Shown: positions 1 to 12,428, numbered from the stretch's first letter. The stretch: 64,000 nucleotides of DNA from Trichoderma breve (GCF_028502605.1 NC_079232.1:6696001-6760000), one strand, 5' to 3'. Translations and numbers: made by a program. The notes: generated by a model from the letters alone, not told the origin.

Positions 1-146
1 GCCCTAGCGGACGAGATTACCCCGATTATAACACAGAGAGGACAGTCCAAGTTATAATAGACAAATGCATAAATAGTAGACACATGGCTAGATAGATGCT
101 GAGGTAGTAGGTGGTCATACCAACCATCATCTCGTATTGTCCATAT

Positions 147-1184
147 CTATGAAAGACCAACAACTCCAACCTGGAGGTACGTTGGCTTCTCCTCAATCCT
201 CTTCTTCCACTCGTCACTTTGCAGCTCATTTACGTCCCACGCCGCCCAAGTAAAGCGCCCATGAAGAAATTTAGCCTCATCAGAAGCGGCCCAAACGGCG
301 TAATTGCCTGGAAGAGTTTCTGTAAATCCAGTCAGCACCTCTGTGAAATCCGACGTAATAAGAAAAAGGAAATATCGAAGAAACTGCCATACCATCATCC
401 CAAGCCACAGCCTCCTCCGGAACGCCACTTTTCTTTACACTATCCGTGTAAATTCCTCCGGGGTGGAAGCTCAGAATTTGCATATCGTCGGGAGAAATCG
501 TCTGAGCATACATCTGCACGAGCAGAGTTCCCGCATTCTTGGACGCGCAGTAGGCAGGGAAGGCTTTTACAAACTCAAACTCGTGAATGGCCATGGTTGA
601 GATATTGACGAGGTACTGCAAATCTTCACGTTATTAAGCATTCACAAGGATTTCTGTAGCTGGAAGTAAAGATGACGTACCAACTTTCGACCAGCGACTC
701 GCTTCTTCTGGTGGTAGAATCGGTCAATGAGATCCATGTTGGCTCCAACGTTGGTCACCCAGCTAGGCCACGCTTCGTCGAATTCCAGATCAATCATTTT
801 AGACTGCCTGTACGTGACGAAAGCAGCATTCAGAATCAAGACATCGACGACAATCCCATCGGCATCGAGCTGTGCCCAGGCTTTTTCCGTTGCCGGGCGA
901 TCAGAAACGTCGAGGACCTGGCCGATGAATTTGGTCTTTGGGTGCTTCTTCGAGAGAGTTTCGACAGCTTCGTTTAGAGCACCTTGGCGGCGACCAGTGA
1001 GAATAACGGTGGCAGCTTGAGCTTCACCGAAAGCGTGGCAGATGGCGAGACCAATTCCCGCAGAGCCTCCGGTGACGTAGATCACGCGGCCATGTTGGGA
1101 GAGCTCTGGACGAGAGGCTAGAATGGCTGGGTACGCGGTATTGTGGATGGTCTTTGCTGGTGAAGGGTTTTGGAGGAGAGCCAT
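147..1184 (-). CDS. Short-chain dehydrogenase/reductase (306 aa, 3 exons)
   Basis: An NAD(P)-dependent oxidoreductase of the classical SDR family; the substrate cannot be read from sequence. Exons on the minus strand are 1184-681, 615-393 and 340-147, joined by introns of 65 and 52 bp (gtacgt...ttgcag and gtatgg...ttcacag) that keep frame throughout. Seen directly: the Rossmann motif VTGGSAGIG near the N-terminus, a variant NAA (usually NAG) in LILNAAF, a catalytic Ser in VNISTMA, and the YCASK active-site motif in exon 2. The C-terminal GNYAVWAASDEAKFLHGRF stretch is typical of fungal SDRs of about 300 residues. The ATG at 1184 is preferred; upstream in-frame codons lack an ATG. The gene diverges from the Zn2Cys6 regulator at 2516, which suggests, as inference only, local control. 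Confidence 0.85.
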
Positions 1185-2515
1185 GGCTGCAGTTGGGTTG
1201 GTATTCAATTAAAAGAGGACGAGTTCAGTACTGGTATGTGACTGTCGATGCTGATAGAAGATGATTGCGGTATGAATTAAGGGACTTACCATCACAACGA
1301 GCAGCAGTGATGATATTTATACATCAACTTCGTCTATCAAAGCACGATATATCGGATCGGAATACTAATTGCGGACCAATCTCAATGGAATCTATTTCCT
1401 AAACAGGGCAAGAGAGATCTAACTTTGAAGCCCCCCGTATGCCCATTTTAGACATTGGTCTTCCCTGTCACGCTGCAATACGCTGCAATACGCTCTTTTA
1501 CAAAGTTGGCTAACTTCTACCGAGTTGGCGCCAACGTCTTAATGCTCTCTATAACTTGGTTTCTATACAATGATAGTTGAGATTTTAGTTCTTCTGTTGA
1601 GAAAGATTCCATTCATCAGCTTTAGGCAAATTCTTCAATTACTACCTATACGATGAGTCGCAGGCAAAATGGTAACCCACGCATCAACCCCTCTCCCAAA
1701 ATCTAATTCCGCAGCTATTATTCTGCGGAGCGCCATCCATCAAATTGTCATCCATCGTATTGTGATTCTGCGGAGTATCGCCCATCAGAGTTTGTTACAT
1801 CGGAATAGTCGTGGTGGATAGTAGTTGGACATTGATTTGATATCCTGGCCATGTTGACCAGAGCTGATGCGTTGTGCCGATTGTGGCTCCGGCGGATCTT
1901 TTGCGGAAGTTTGAATCGCTTCATGCCGCCTTGAATCTCAAACAGCGGGTCAACCAACGGGTCCAGTGAACCAGTTTCACAGCAGCAAAAATGACGTTGG
2001 ATTCAAGGATATTGAAGAAATAATGAGTTCTAAATCCAAATAGTATTAAATTCATGTGTCAGAAACAGCCGATGGCATGATTTGTCTGGATACGCGTAAC
2101 AAGGGCGACTCTACCACACTCATTTAACACATCCTCCGCTGACAAACTAGCAGAGCTGCAGCATTCAAGATAAACCAGCATCAAAACTTCGACAAAAGAT
2201 AATCTCTAAAATCCGACATCGCCAAGGCGGTAAGACCTCACTCCTAAATCAATCATCCCAGCGCCAAATCTTTAGTTGCGCGGGCGATCGCTGGTCTCAC
2301 CTTGAACTGAGCGCCATACATCATCTTTAGCCGGAGTTCCGCAAATGTTCCGCCAGATGATAAACCGTCGAACCATCGGATCTCCTTTTGCCGATTCCAT
2401 CTAAGCCTCATCAAAGTTCCGTCCCATAATACCAGTACGCGTACTCTGTGCAACTGGAGCATCTTCTAAATCTTCCGCATGTCCATTGTCTAATCCTAAC
2501 AAATCACCCGCAGCC
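1185..2515. other. Intergenic region between divergent SDR and regulator genes
   Basis: No convincing gene. It holds two consecutive copies of CGCTGCAATA near 1471 and two copies of ATTCTGCGGAG 45 bp apart (1720 and 1765). It should contain the promoters of both flanking genes. Confidence 0.6.
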
Positions 2516-3808
2516 ATGGATTCTTTAATAAGCAAAGACTCCAATTCTAACCCCGATCGGATTCCCGCAATGCGGCGAAGAGCCTGTATTCCCTGCACCA
2601 GTTCAAAGCGCCGCTGCGACATGACCCGCCCGTCCTGCGAGCGGTGCTTGGACAAACAGGTCGCATGTCGATACTCTTCAGCTCGTCTCTATGCTCGCCG
2701 AGGCATTAAATCAAAACCCAGCGGAGTTACGGAGCCGGAGGCGTCACTCAACTCTCCGTTCTCCGCCTTGTTCGAGAGTGGCGATGATGAGTGTGATGAA
2801 AGTTATAACGGCGGAAACTACCATAGGAGTGATGGTACCGCCAATTCTTCGGATTCGTGCGCTTGGTTTCTCCAGGCTGAGCACTGGGTCATTCACTACC
2901 ATGAGGATCGTCCAAGCCCGCCTCCCTTCGTCCGCAGCTCAGCAGTACGGCAGTACATTCTCTGTGTGAAGAAATGGCTTCAACAGTGGGTTGAGTGCGG
3001 TCATTGCCCCATGATACACAAGTCTCTGTTCGCGGACACGAAGCTGCCACCATGTCTACAAGATGCATATGCCGCTCTGGCAGTGTACAGTTTCAAGAAC
3101 GAAAAAAACGAGGATTTCGTGATGCAACACATCGAGGACAAGGCCAATTCACTCTTGGAAGAGCATTCTACCCATCAGGACCTCCTAATCGACCCCTTTG
3201 TCCCCGAATGTTCCCTCACAACTGTTCAACACCTCGCCAGGGTTCTCGCCTTGATCATATACCAGTTCATCCGCCTCTTTGACGGCAATATCCGCCATCG
3301 AGCCCAGGCTGAACAGTATATTCCCTTGTTAAAATCATGGACTTGTCAGCTTTGGAGCTCGGTCAACATCGACGTTACCGTCCAAAACACATTCGGCAGC
3401 GATTATCTCATCAGTCAAGAAAACGCCGATGCAACCGTCAAGCTGTGGCGGACCTGGCTTCTAATGGAGAGCGTGCGCCGCGCCTGGAAAGTGAGCGCCT
3501 ACATGAGGTGCATCTACTATGTCTTTCGCGATGGAACTGCACCGTGTGAGGGCACCATTGATTTCACGGCTCGGCGAGGGCTGTGGGATGCAACTTCTGC
3601 TCCGGTGTGGAGGCGTTTGCTTGAGCAAAAGGATCCTTTGTTTGCTGTGCCGTTTGAATCTACTTGGCTGCTCGACGCCACGACCCCAAAGGATATCGAT
3701 GTCTTTGGATTGGCCACTATGAGCATCTCGGTGGATTCAGACAAGTTGGATTCGTGGATTGCGAATTCTTCGGATATGCATTTGGAAGGTTTATTAATGG
3801 CTACATGA
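2516..3808 (+). CDS. Zn2Cys6 transcription factor (430 aa, intronless)
   Basis: A fungal binuclear-cluster transcription factor. The DNA-binding domain lies at residues 24-51 with spacing C-x2-C-x6-C-x6-C-x2-C-x6-C (CIPC, then RRC, SCERC and VAC), followed by a basic stretch SSARLYARRG. The rest shows no motif I can name; it has helical, Trp-rich segments as in the regulatory half of short pathway-type regulators. The ATG at 2516 sits in a good context (GCAGCCATGG) and leaves a short basic leader before the cluster. The gene lies between two SDR genes: divergent from one and tail-to-tail with the other, 114 bp away. That layout is common in small metabolic clusters, so it may regulate its neighbours (inference). 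Confidence 0.85.
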   Translation: MDSLISKDSNSNPDRIPAMRRRACIPCTSSKRRCDMTRPSCERCLDKQVACRYSSARLYARRGIKSKPSGVTEPEASLNSPFSALFESGDDECDESYNGGNYHRSDGTANSSDSCAWFLQAEHWVIHYHEDRPSPPPFVRSSAVRQYILCVKKWLQQWVECGHCPMIHKSLFADTKLPPCLQDAYAALAVYSFKNEKNEDFVMQHIEDKANSLLEEHSTHQDLLIDPFVPECSLTTVQHLARVLALIIYQFIRLFDGNIRHRAQAEQYIPLLKSWTCQLWSSVNIDVTVQNTFGSDYLISQENADATVKLWRTWLLMESVRRAWKVSAYMRCIYYVFRDGTAPCEGTIDFTARRGLWDATSAPVWRRLLEQKDPLFAVPFESTWLLDATTPKDIDVFGLATMSISVDSDKLDSWIANSSDMHLEGLLMAT

Positions 3809-3922
3809 TTGGAGATTTTGCTTTGATATGAGGTATACGAAGCAGCTAATAACTAATTATAGATATAGAAGGGGAAATGGTAACAGGAAAAGGGAAACAA
3901 GATTAGTAAATGGCAATACAAG

Positions 3923-5078
3923 CTAATGCATGAATGGTTCAACCTGTTCCAGGCACCAGTCGTACCAAACCTTTCCCATGCCAGTTCCTCCTTCTTTTGT
4001 ACTTTTCGATCCCTTCTCGATATCTTCCCGAATCTTGGCAAGTCTTCCCCACGGTATCGCTGTTATAGGAGCACTATTAGCTTATGCAACTTTAAAAATT
4101 CAACCTCGCGGGTTCTTACCATAACTTCCCGACTTCTCTGCCGTCACATCTGGTGAAAGGCCACAGAATAGCTCAGAGTATGCACCATTGATGGCGGGAA
4201 ACAAAATGACTTTCTGGTTTATCTTGTGAAGGAATCCCTGCCCGCCATATCTCTGAAGGTCGGATCGGAGGTTTCCCGGGTTCACAGCCTGTTGACTCGT
4301 CAGTACATACTCATCCCATTTAGTCCATTGAGCTTACCAAACTAATGATTCCCTTGTCCTTATATCGCTTCGCGTATTCTGCTGCCTGATAATACACACC
4401 TGCCTTACTCACAGAGTACTTGTAATAGGTACTCTGCTCCTTTTTCGTAAATCCCATGTTCTCGGGATCAAATCCCCCCTTTGGCGACCCCATTTCCGAG
4501 TATAACGAGCTCACCCAGACAACTCGCACCGAATTGGGGGAACTTGCAGCATAACTCGCCGCAGTTGTAGCAAGCAACGGCGTCAGAAGCTCTGTAAACA
4601 ACAAATGACCGAGATTGTTCACCCCCAGCTGAAGCTCGTATCCCTGCTTTGTCTTTGATCCTTGAGGCGGATGCATCACGCCCGCATTATTGAACAAGAC
4701 ATCGAGCTTTGACTCCCTCGTGATGAACTCTTTAGCCGACCTTGCTACGGCGCTTAAATCTGATAGGTCGAGAGCAAGAAACTCGAGACGACCGGTAGAA
4801 GTGGGAAAGGCGCCGCGAATGTCTTCAATGGCTTCAGTAGCTTTGGCCTCGCTTCGAGCTGCGACATAGACGGTCGCCTTTTTAGAGTAGAGGATTTGCG
4901 CGAGCTCTTTGCCGACGCCAGTGTTGGAGCCGGTGACGATGTAGACCTGCGCTATACATCAGCAACTGTCTAGACACAAAGAATCGCCAGAGTTTAATAC
5001 CTTGCCTGATAAGTCACCCAGATTCTGTTCGGTAAAGGCCGGCTTCGGTGGCCACATTTGAGTTATGATGCCGCCCAT
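3923..5078 (-). CDS. Short-chain dehydrogenase, retinol-dehydrogenase-like (330 aa, 4 exons)
   Basis: An SDR of the fungal group resembling retinol dehydrogenase 12. Exons are 5078-5001, 4946-4338, 4288-4120 and 4059-3923; introns of 54, 49 and 60 bp have clean GT and AG ends and phases that agree. Visible motifs are TGSNTGVG for cofactor binding, LFNNAGVMHPP, the catalytic serine in VWVSSLYS, and the YSVSK active-site motif. AVNPGNLRSDL begins exon 3, as is usual in this group. The protein ends in WYDWCLEQVEPFMH, the normal kind of C-terminus for this subfamily, so it looks complete. It is convergent with the Zn2Cys6 gene. Confidence 0.88.
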
Positions 5079-6427
5079 GATGCCGGTAGTCGTTCTGTCT
5101 AATAAATGATGTAGAGGTGGCTATTGGAGATGGACATGCGAGGTGATTCTTGAATCAACAAGTATCTATATATACTCTAAGCCCTCCTTTTCTATCTCAA
5201 GGATATCTATCAATGCAAGTGGAATTCGGGAAGCTACTCGGCTTTTTTCTCCGATCCTCTCTGCGGCGAATCCGTCTGCCGGTGAAGCGCCAACCACGGC
5301 ATTCGGGCAGCCACGCGATTATCTCCACCAAACATGATCCTATATCTCGGTTATTGACGTGAAATAGATGGTCAAAGTTCGAGGCTAGCTGACATTTAAA
5401 TGCTTCGATGTCCGATTGTAGAATAAATGGCTGACAGCTATCTCCTGGACCTCGGGATTGTGGCGGCCGCTTCTGCGCTAACGAGCGGCCGCTCTTTGGC
5501 AACGGCGCGTTTGCTTCATTTTGCCTCTTATCAGTTGCTTTTGGCGAACTGTCGCACACTGTAACTGTGATGTGTGCCTATATTTGCCCTCTTTACTCCG
5601 TTGTATCATAATTTAGGCGATCCTCTCGAGTCGTGTCTCGCTGAGTCTCTGAACATAGCTGAAGGATTCCTTCATGTGCCTTGTCTGGCTTCTGTTCATC
5701 AAATATCTCGCACCTGCATCGAGAATGTCCATTGAAAGATTCAGCTAGATATTTTGTTCAGCTAAGATAGCATTAATATAGCTACTCTAGCTACTGCCAT
5801 CACGTCACATTCTTCCACACGCATTTTTCGGAGAACTCAGAACTTCGTCGCGCGTCTTCCTCGAGAACAGGGTTGGGCTCGATTTGCGTGGACTTGCTAA
5901 GTATGGTACCTCCTTCTCCAGTTGCCATATCATTTCATCAATTCATAGTGCATATTGCAAAGAATAGGTCCATCGCGGGCCTTGTAAGGTACATAGAAGA
6001 ATGGCTAGGGAGAGCACGCGTGACAAAAAGAACAATATACAAATAGAGAGAGGGGCATAAATCCAAGTTTGCTGGTAGGAACGAGCGAGGAATCTTTGCA
6101 GGGCTTCAAGCTGACTGCCTTAGTGCCTCCATGTCATATGACATACTGAATTCTAGTTATTAGATTGAAAATCTTCATCAAGACTGAGGAACTCGTCATC
6201 TTCTTCCAGATCTTCACCTGTGAAAAGGCCGTATATGGACATGAAGTCAACAAGGTTGGGTGTCGTTTCCAGCCCATTCCTTCAGTCTAGAAGTGCCATA
6301 AAAGTCACAGATCTGTCAGATCCTCTTTGCACCTAGTAAAGTATTATTAAGTTTAAAAACTTATAACATTATAAACCGTCCCAGCTAACCTTTGTTAAAT
6401 TATATGCTCAGCGTCCCAGCTGTGTAA
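5079..6427. other. Intergenic region with an inverted NotI-site pair
   Basis: No complete gene seen. A perfect 9-bp inverted repeat (GCGGCCGCT / AGCGGCCGC) lies at 5463-5471 and 5484-5492. On the minus strand, 6280-6153 forms an open acidic frame (see findings) that could be a further or alternative last exon of the gene ending at 6428. Confidence 0.5.
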
Positions 6428-9251
6428 TCAACCCATATCTCCCATGTACTTCCTGAGGATGCTGTCAAAATCTCTGTTCTCGACGACTGATCCAACAGAC
6501 GACTTTGCTTTTGCAGTAAGTTCTGGGCACAAGCCATCTAGGTCAAACTCGCCATTCTGAGCCTCGGGGTCTGCTTGTAGTCTGTCCCTGTAATATGTAT
6601 ATTAGTATCTAACTTACACACCCTTAGTCTTGCAGTAACACACCAACGCTGATTACAGTTCATGGTTGGCCCTGCAATTACATCATCCGCGTCATAATTT
6701 GCATCGATTTCATTAATGAGATTGGCCCTCTCCGCCAGATTGGGGCTAGCAGTAGTGTTGGAGAGGGCGAAGAAATCGAAATCAAATGGACCGGTGACGT
6801 TTCTTCGAAGATCATCTCTTCGAAAACTACCCGGATTCCAGGTAGCGTCGATATCGACAATTTCGTTTTCTGGCTCGGCTCTAGAATGAGCGATAGTCAT
6901 ACCACGCTGCATCCTCGTTTCCGCCTCTGCCTGCTCCGTCCGCTTGTAGATCCCCCGTCCTACATCGCTATTCTGCACACCAGAACTCGCAGGTTCATCT
7001 TCGCGCGGATCGGTAGTACGAAAGTCAGCCTCGGCTGTCTGCTTGCCCTTCGATGCAACGTCCGGTACTGTATCCGAATCGGTATCTGAGTGTACAAGCT
7101 GGCGTTGAAGAGAATGAATACGGGCTTGCTGAATATCAATCTTCTGAGATAAAGCGAGGCTATCTGCCTCACAGAGGCCATAGACAAGAGCAAGCCTTTC
7201 TGCCAGATACTCAGTGTCTGATAAGTCCCCCGAGCTCAATTTCAATGCTCTTGCCATAATTAGTTGGTCTACTGTAGGCGGACCAATCTTGAATTCGACA
7301 TCCACTAATTGAACTTGCTTATATTGACTAATGTCGTCTTCTGGATTCGGAGGTTTCCGCGGCCTAGGGCTTTTGGTCTGAGCTGAGGTACCCTTTGCTT
7401 GAGCGTTGGTTGAATCGTTGTTGATCTGGATATCTTGAATCTCTTCTATTCGCCGGAAGTTCAATGAGCACCTGCGACTATTGTATTCTGTAAATTAGTA
7501 CTCAATCATTGATACATGCTGATCTAAAAGAACCATGTAAAGAAAGTGATCTTCACAAAGGCTGCCCATATCATACCATTGAACCTGATCATCTTGGAGA
7601 CTAGGATTCGTAAAAGCACAGGATGGACACTTCGTAGAGCTATTGTTTTGTCTCCGAAATATCATTCTCATATTAAGAACTTGATTCGGCTACTCAGCTC
7701 GGTCAGCAGTTTGCAGCTATCAATGGGCAAAAGTCTGTGACCTTTATGATAGACTGCCAATCTTTGGAAAGATCAAGCCTTTGTCCGTTGCGCTGATACT
7801 CCAGAGTCCATTCGCCCCGTTCTATCTTGTTGATTCCCAAATCTTTAAATCTATGTCTGAGGAGCTCGACAAAAAGCTGAAAAAGAAATGAGTGTAAGCC
7901 CATAACAGATTTACAAAAAAAAAAAGAAAAGAAAAAAAGAAATAATGTACCTCTTTTGAATCAATTGTTTCCATGTAAAAGGGTAAATAACAACCCCTGG
8001 AATCGATGACAAATACTGGGCTAAGGGGTACTTGCTTGCAGAGTTGTTGCCGGAACCAGACGAGCATAGACTGCAGTATCGGATATATGGTCCACCGTGA
8101 ACTTGATGCCTGCCATGGGGCGAGAGGTGTTTCTGGTTCTATACGCTCCTGGTGAGTACAAGTTGCCAAGCGCACACAAAAGAGTTTGTTGTACCAACTA
8201 AACATGAGCTACTTGACTTCAAGCGTGGCTCTCTCACGGCCTCTGGTACGGCTTCAATCAATAATTCCTTGGCGTAAGCTGCCGCGGTTGCTGCTGCGTA
8301 CTCTTGCCATTGCTTATTCTTGTGGGAATCTGAGTAGTCACAGATTCCTCGGATTACCAGGCATGGTAAAGCGTCGACTAGACCAGCTGCTTCCATTTCG
8401 AAGCATATGACATTTAGCTCCTGGGCGATTTCATCTCGAGAGAATGCGTCTTTCATCACCTGGTTGCCAGAGGCAACGTTACCGTAGTGAATGACTGGGT
8501 GATTGTCCATTCGAGGAAGACGGTAGACCAACATGGACGTATCACAGCTATCGCAGTTAGCCCTTTCTGGGCTGTGAGAGTAGGTAGCGAGAAAGAGTCG
8601 ATCTTGTGATGAGCTCGGATAAGTATATTTCGTCATTTTCGGATACTTTAAGATCATTTGTTGAAGGAAATCTGGAACTCTGCTTGAATTGGACTCGTGA
8701 ATTGCTCTTAGTTTCGAGACAGCGGTCAAGAGGCTGGAAGGAGGACTTTTTGGTGTTCCGGTTCGATGAACTCGAAAGCCTTGAATGACTTTACCAAGGT
8801 CGTGCTGGACCACATTGTAACCGACGACGACATCACCAAGGCGCACATCGACACTACCAGGCACTCCGCCGCCGATTCCCACCATCAAGCCGATGCCAAT
8901 AGAGGGAAATGTGCGGATCAAGTTGTTGGCCACGACTGCTGCAGAGTTTGTGCCATAGTGATTTGCTGGTAGACACGCCACCACAATATTGTGGCGACCA
9001 ACATTCCCCAATATGTATGAGTTGGAATCCTTCGCATTTGACGGCAGGCTTGGATGAACTCTGTCGAGCATTGCATTGGCAGCGGCCATTTCGATGGGGA
9101 GGGCGCAAATCCAGGCGATTGTGTAGCTCTCATTTTGTAATTTGACGGGGCTTTCTTCGATCCTCGGTCGTTTGAAAACTTGCGCCAATGAAACGCCATC
9201 ATTATCGTTGGGCCGAGTTCTCTTGCGCGATCTGGAGCTGTTGGTGTCCAT
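6428..9251 (-). CDS. PNP/UDP phosphorylase-like domain fused to ubiquitin-like domain and zinc ribbon (828 aa, 6 exons)
   Basis: Exons are 9251-8195, 8138-7951, 7876-7742, 7689-7577, 7477-6644 and 6587-6428; all phases agree. Residues about 40-350 form a nucleoside-phosphorylase-like domain (IAWICALPIEMAAA, VGIGGGVP, FEMEAAGLVD, GICDYSDSHKNKQW), the effector domain common at the N-terminus of fungal NLR-like proteins. Residues about 390-475 resemble the fungal ubiquitin-like domain (VFVIDSRGCYLPFYMETID). A zinc ribbon follows (CPSC at 481-484, CRRC at 498-501), then a charged region. No NACHT or NB-ARC domain is present. The fusion rests on a canonical 56-bp intron (8194-8139) with branch site CTCAC. 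If it is retained, the first part stops at 8139 and the second would be a separate gene starting at 8205. The C-terminus is uncertain. Confidence 0.7.
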
Positions 9252-10989
9252 TTCTCTGATGAATATTCAGACCTAAGATGACGGTCGGTAGCAGTTCTAA
9301 GGATTTCGAAGAAGACTCCGAGGGCGATAAAGAAAAGTACAAGGAACTAGGCCTACCGATTGTGTGCCAGGCAAGGCTGAGCCAGCAACGTTGACAGCCG
9401 GATCATCTGCACAGCCACATCCAAGTTCGGCGCTGATGTTGATTTAAGCGCCAGGGTATCTGTTGCATGGGTGTTGGAGCACACGTTTTTTCCCCGTAGG
9501 ATTTGCGAAGCGAATTGCAGAAAAGCTTTAATATCCCAGATGTGGCGAACCAGCATCTATAGGTCTGTAAGTTAGTATAGGTAGGTAAGTGTGGCTCCCA
9601 GGGTAGAAGTCCTCAGGTTCTAGGTGTATGTTGGCAGCCAGTCGAATCGTTTATCATCAAGGCGACATCATCCACCTAGTAGTAGTGAATAGATCGCTGG
9701 GGTCCTAATATTGGTATATTGTAAGTCAACTGTTCACAACTGACTACTACCAGGGTGGTAACCAATGTATCCAAGCTGAACACATACGGTGCATTTAGTT
9801 GACTTACTGTTCACTGTACCGAGCGCGAACACTCTCTTCAATGCGTGCACATTCACTTGACAAATTACAATATGGATGGCTCGTGTAAACGCTGTAACAA
9901 TCGGCTGGTGGGGGGCTGTGTATAACAGATACCCTGCAGCCTTGCTGTTGCGGCCATCGAAATGGCAGCTCATGGCGCCATCACATACATGGGAATTCCG
10001 AGCTTAAAGACATGAAATAAACGCGAATGCAAATCACGTTAGTCGTCCAAAAAAAGTATCCGAGGTTTACTGGTGTAGCATTTCGTGCTTTCCCGGCTTC
10101 GAGGCAAATTACGCTTCTACGAAACCGAGAGAGTAAGAGTTTGGGCACAACGGCGTACATTGATAAACATATTGCTTTTAAATGTCATAAAGGAAGAAGA
10201 AAATGTGCAATGTTTCGTTTCCTTTAGTGTGATTATGACCGAGAATTTAAAAAGGGGAAATGCGAAGATACTGGTGGTTTGTTTCTGCATTTCACCATGT
10301 AGGCCTACAAACAAAGGCTGATGCTATCCGCCAACTGCAGCAAGCCGAGCAATGGCAGATCAAGCACACCCAGAGCTACGAATACGATGATATCACTGTC
10401 AAAGAATTTCTCAGATTGATTTTATGCAGATGGAAACCATCTGCTATTGACAGTAAATCATCTCAGAATGTCGATATGTGCCCCAGATCAGAAACCTACA
10501 CCATCTCTTCCTCCACACCACCAGAACTGCTGTTTTCTACTATACTCACCTTTTGAGAGCACACCATCAAGTATCCTTGATATCATAAAACCGCTGTACA
10601 AGACAAGACCAATCTAGTCATCGGTACTTCAACTTCAATCCACCCCTACAACCTTCCCCAGCACAAGGAATCGCACGCCAAGGATCCGCAGCAGATACAC
10701 ACTCGGCAAAATCAATCCACTTTCCCTCCAGAAGACATTATTTCACCGCTCTGACTCTCAAAAACTTGCTCAGTTGTATCAATAAGCGAAGAGCCGGCGA
10801 ATGAGCGAGCAATAAATAAGAATACGAGGAGGAGGCTGCACAGATGTCTGGGGCAACCTCCCCATCAGCCAGTGAATGACGAGTTCGTCTGATGTCAAGG
10901 CGCACTTTCCAAGCAACTGAGTCTTCAGCGGGTAGGTCAGTTGGCGAGGAGGACGCGCGGCCTGTTTCCCTCCTCCCTTCTCTCCCTCG
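9252..10989. other. Intergenic, no gene recognised
   Basis: Only short unconvincing open frames on both strands. The stretch holds the upstream region of the PNP gene and ends where the pyrimidine-rich repeats begin. Confidence 0.5.
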
Positions 10990-11430
10990 AGCATATACTC
11001 TGACTTTCTCATCTTCTCTGGAATTTTTCTTCTCCCATCATCATCATCACCTCTTTTCGAGCAATTTTCTCTGGCCTTTGGCGAGCTTTTCATCTTCGCT
11101 GAAGCTCTTCTTCTCTCTTCAAGCAGCTTTATCTCTTCAAGCAGTCTCTGGCCTCTGGCGATGTTCTCGTCTTTTCTGGATCTTTTCTCCCCCCATCGTC
11201 TTCTCTCTCTCCAAGCGGCCTTCTCTAGCCTCTAGCAAGGTTCTTGTCTTCAATAGACCCTTTTTTCTCTCATGATGTTCCTCTCTCCTCTTCCTCTCTC
11301 CTCTTCTTCTCTCCTCTTCTCTCTCTTCAAACGGCTCTCTCTTCGAACAGCTGTTCTCTTCAAACAGATCTCTCTCTGTTCAAGCAGCTGTCTCTGGCTT
11401 CTGGCGAGCTTAGAACACAAATAGAAGACT
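10990..11430. repeat. Degenerate pyrimidine-rich tandem repeat, period about 79 bp
   Basis: The plus strand is strongly C/T-rich. Units begin with variants of TCTCTGGCCTCTGGCGA near 11067, 11146, 11224 and 11391, separated by CTTCTCTCTTCAAGCAG-type blocks. Open frames through it are low-complexity and not credible genes. Confidence 0.6.
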
Positions 11431-12428
11431 TGAACTCATCGCAGCCCATGGAAGCTGCCGGATGATGTTGGGTGGCGGAGACGGTATGTCTTCTTTTCCC
11501 TCCCTTCTCTTCTCTATCATAACCAGTACTGGAGTCCATACTAAACATTGAGCCAGGACATCTACTACCCATCACAAATTGCGGTCAACGCTGTCTATCG
11601 AGGCCAAATACTCTCACTTCGAGAGCTCACCTCCCGGCATTTCTCGGGTAGTTGGTCCTTCATGCTGTTGAGCTGCTTGTGTTGATCTGGCCATCTGATG
11701 ATTTGAAATAGACACCATCCTCCATTTCAGGCCACTTAACATGCATCCTTAAATGATCGCTTTGGTGAGTCACTCCATGGAGGCTTCGACTATGAAAATG
11801 TCGGTGACAGTTGTGAACACAGCACCATCTCTGCCGAGGCACCGACCAGTCAACATCGTTGACGTTTCGTCGCATTTCCTCAGACTTATTTCACTGTTTG
11901 AAACTCGTCTTCTGTTCATCTTCCCCAAACCACTCTCATCCCACGCTTGACTATACACCCAACGCTTGCCGCGGTTGAGGTCTCCTGAGTTGTGGCATCA
12001 TTTGCTAGTTGCCCATGTGGAGAAACATCCAACGCGAGTTATGCAAGCGTCTGTTGAGGTACTTCAAGCTCGCAAAGCATCATCACACCTCTTCATTATT
12101 GCTGACAAATACTCCTCACCTAACAGTCGGCTGACAAGTTGCACAGAGACAGCACATTCTTCCATGTTTCATCCTTCCATGATGTCGGGGCAATCTGTTG
12201 CTGGTCGGCCTTGTCACGAGGACGGAAGCTACCCAAGCAGACATTTTAATGTCAGAATGTGGTGAAGTCCAACCCAACTCAGCAGACTGCGAACAATGGT
12301 AAGAAGCCACACTGCCCTATTAGAGACAAGATTCTAATGCCATGACTGCTATAGGCCACGCAAGACGGATGGCCCAGCAAGCCAAACATTTCTCATTCGT
12401 CGGCTGTTTGGCAGGGCACGAGGGGGTG
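11431..12428. other. No gene recognised, left flank of the mosaic
   Basis: Unique-looking sequence with only short open frames. I see no domain or well-formed exon chain. Confidence 0.45.

Noticed and set aside
219..608. Plus-strand open frame of 129 codons overlapping the first SDR gene
   Set aside because: It is the antisense shadow of a gene with clear SDR motifs and correct introns; its translation has no protein character.
5197..5559. Minus-strand 120-codon frame
   Set aside because: Composition is Arg/Pro-rich and incoherent, the start is weak and there is no motif. Treated as chance.
8139..8205. Overlapping end of a PNP-only gene and start of a separate Ubl gene
   Set aside because: A 56-bp canonical intron with matching phases explains both frames as one gene better. 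Kept only as the alternative in the feature entry.
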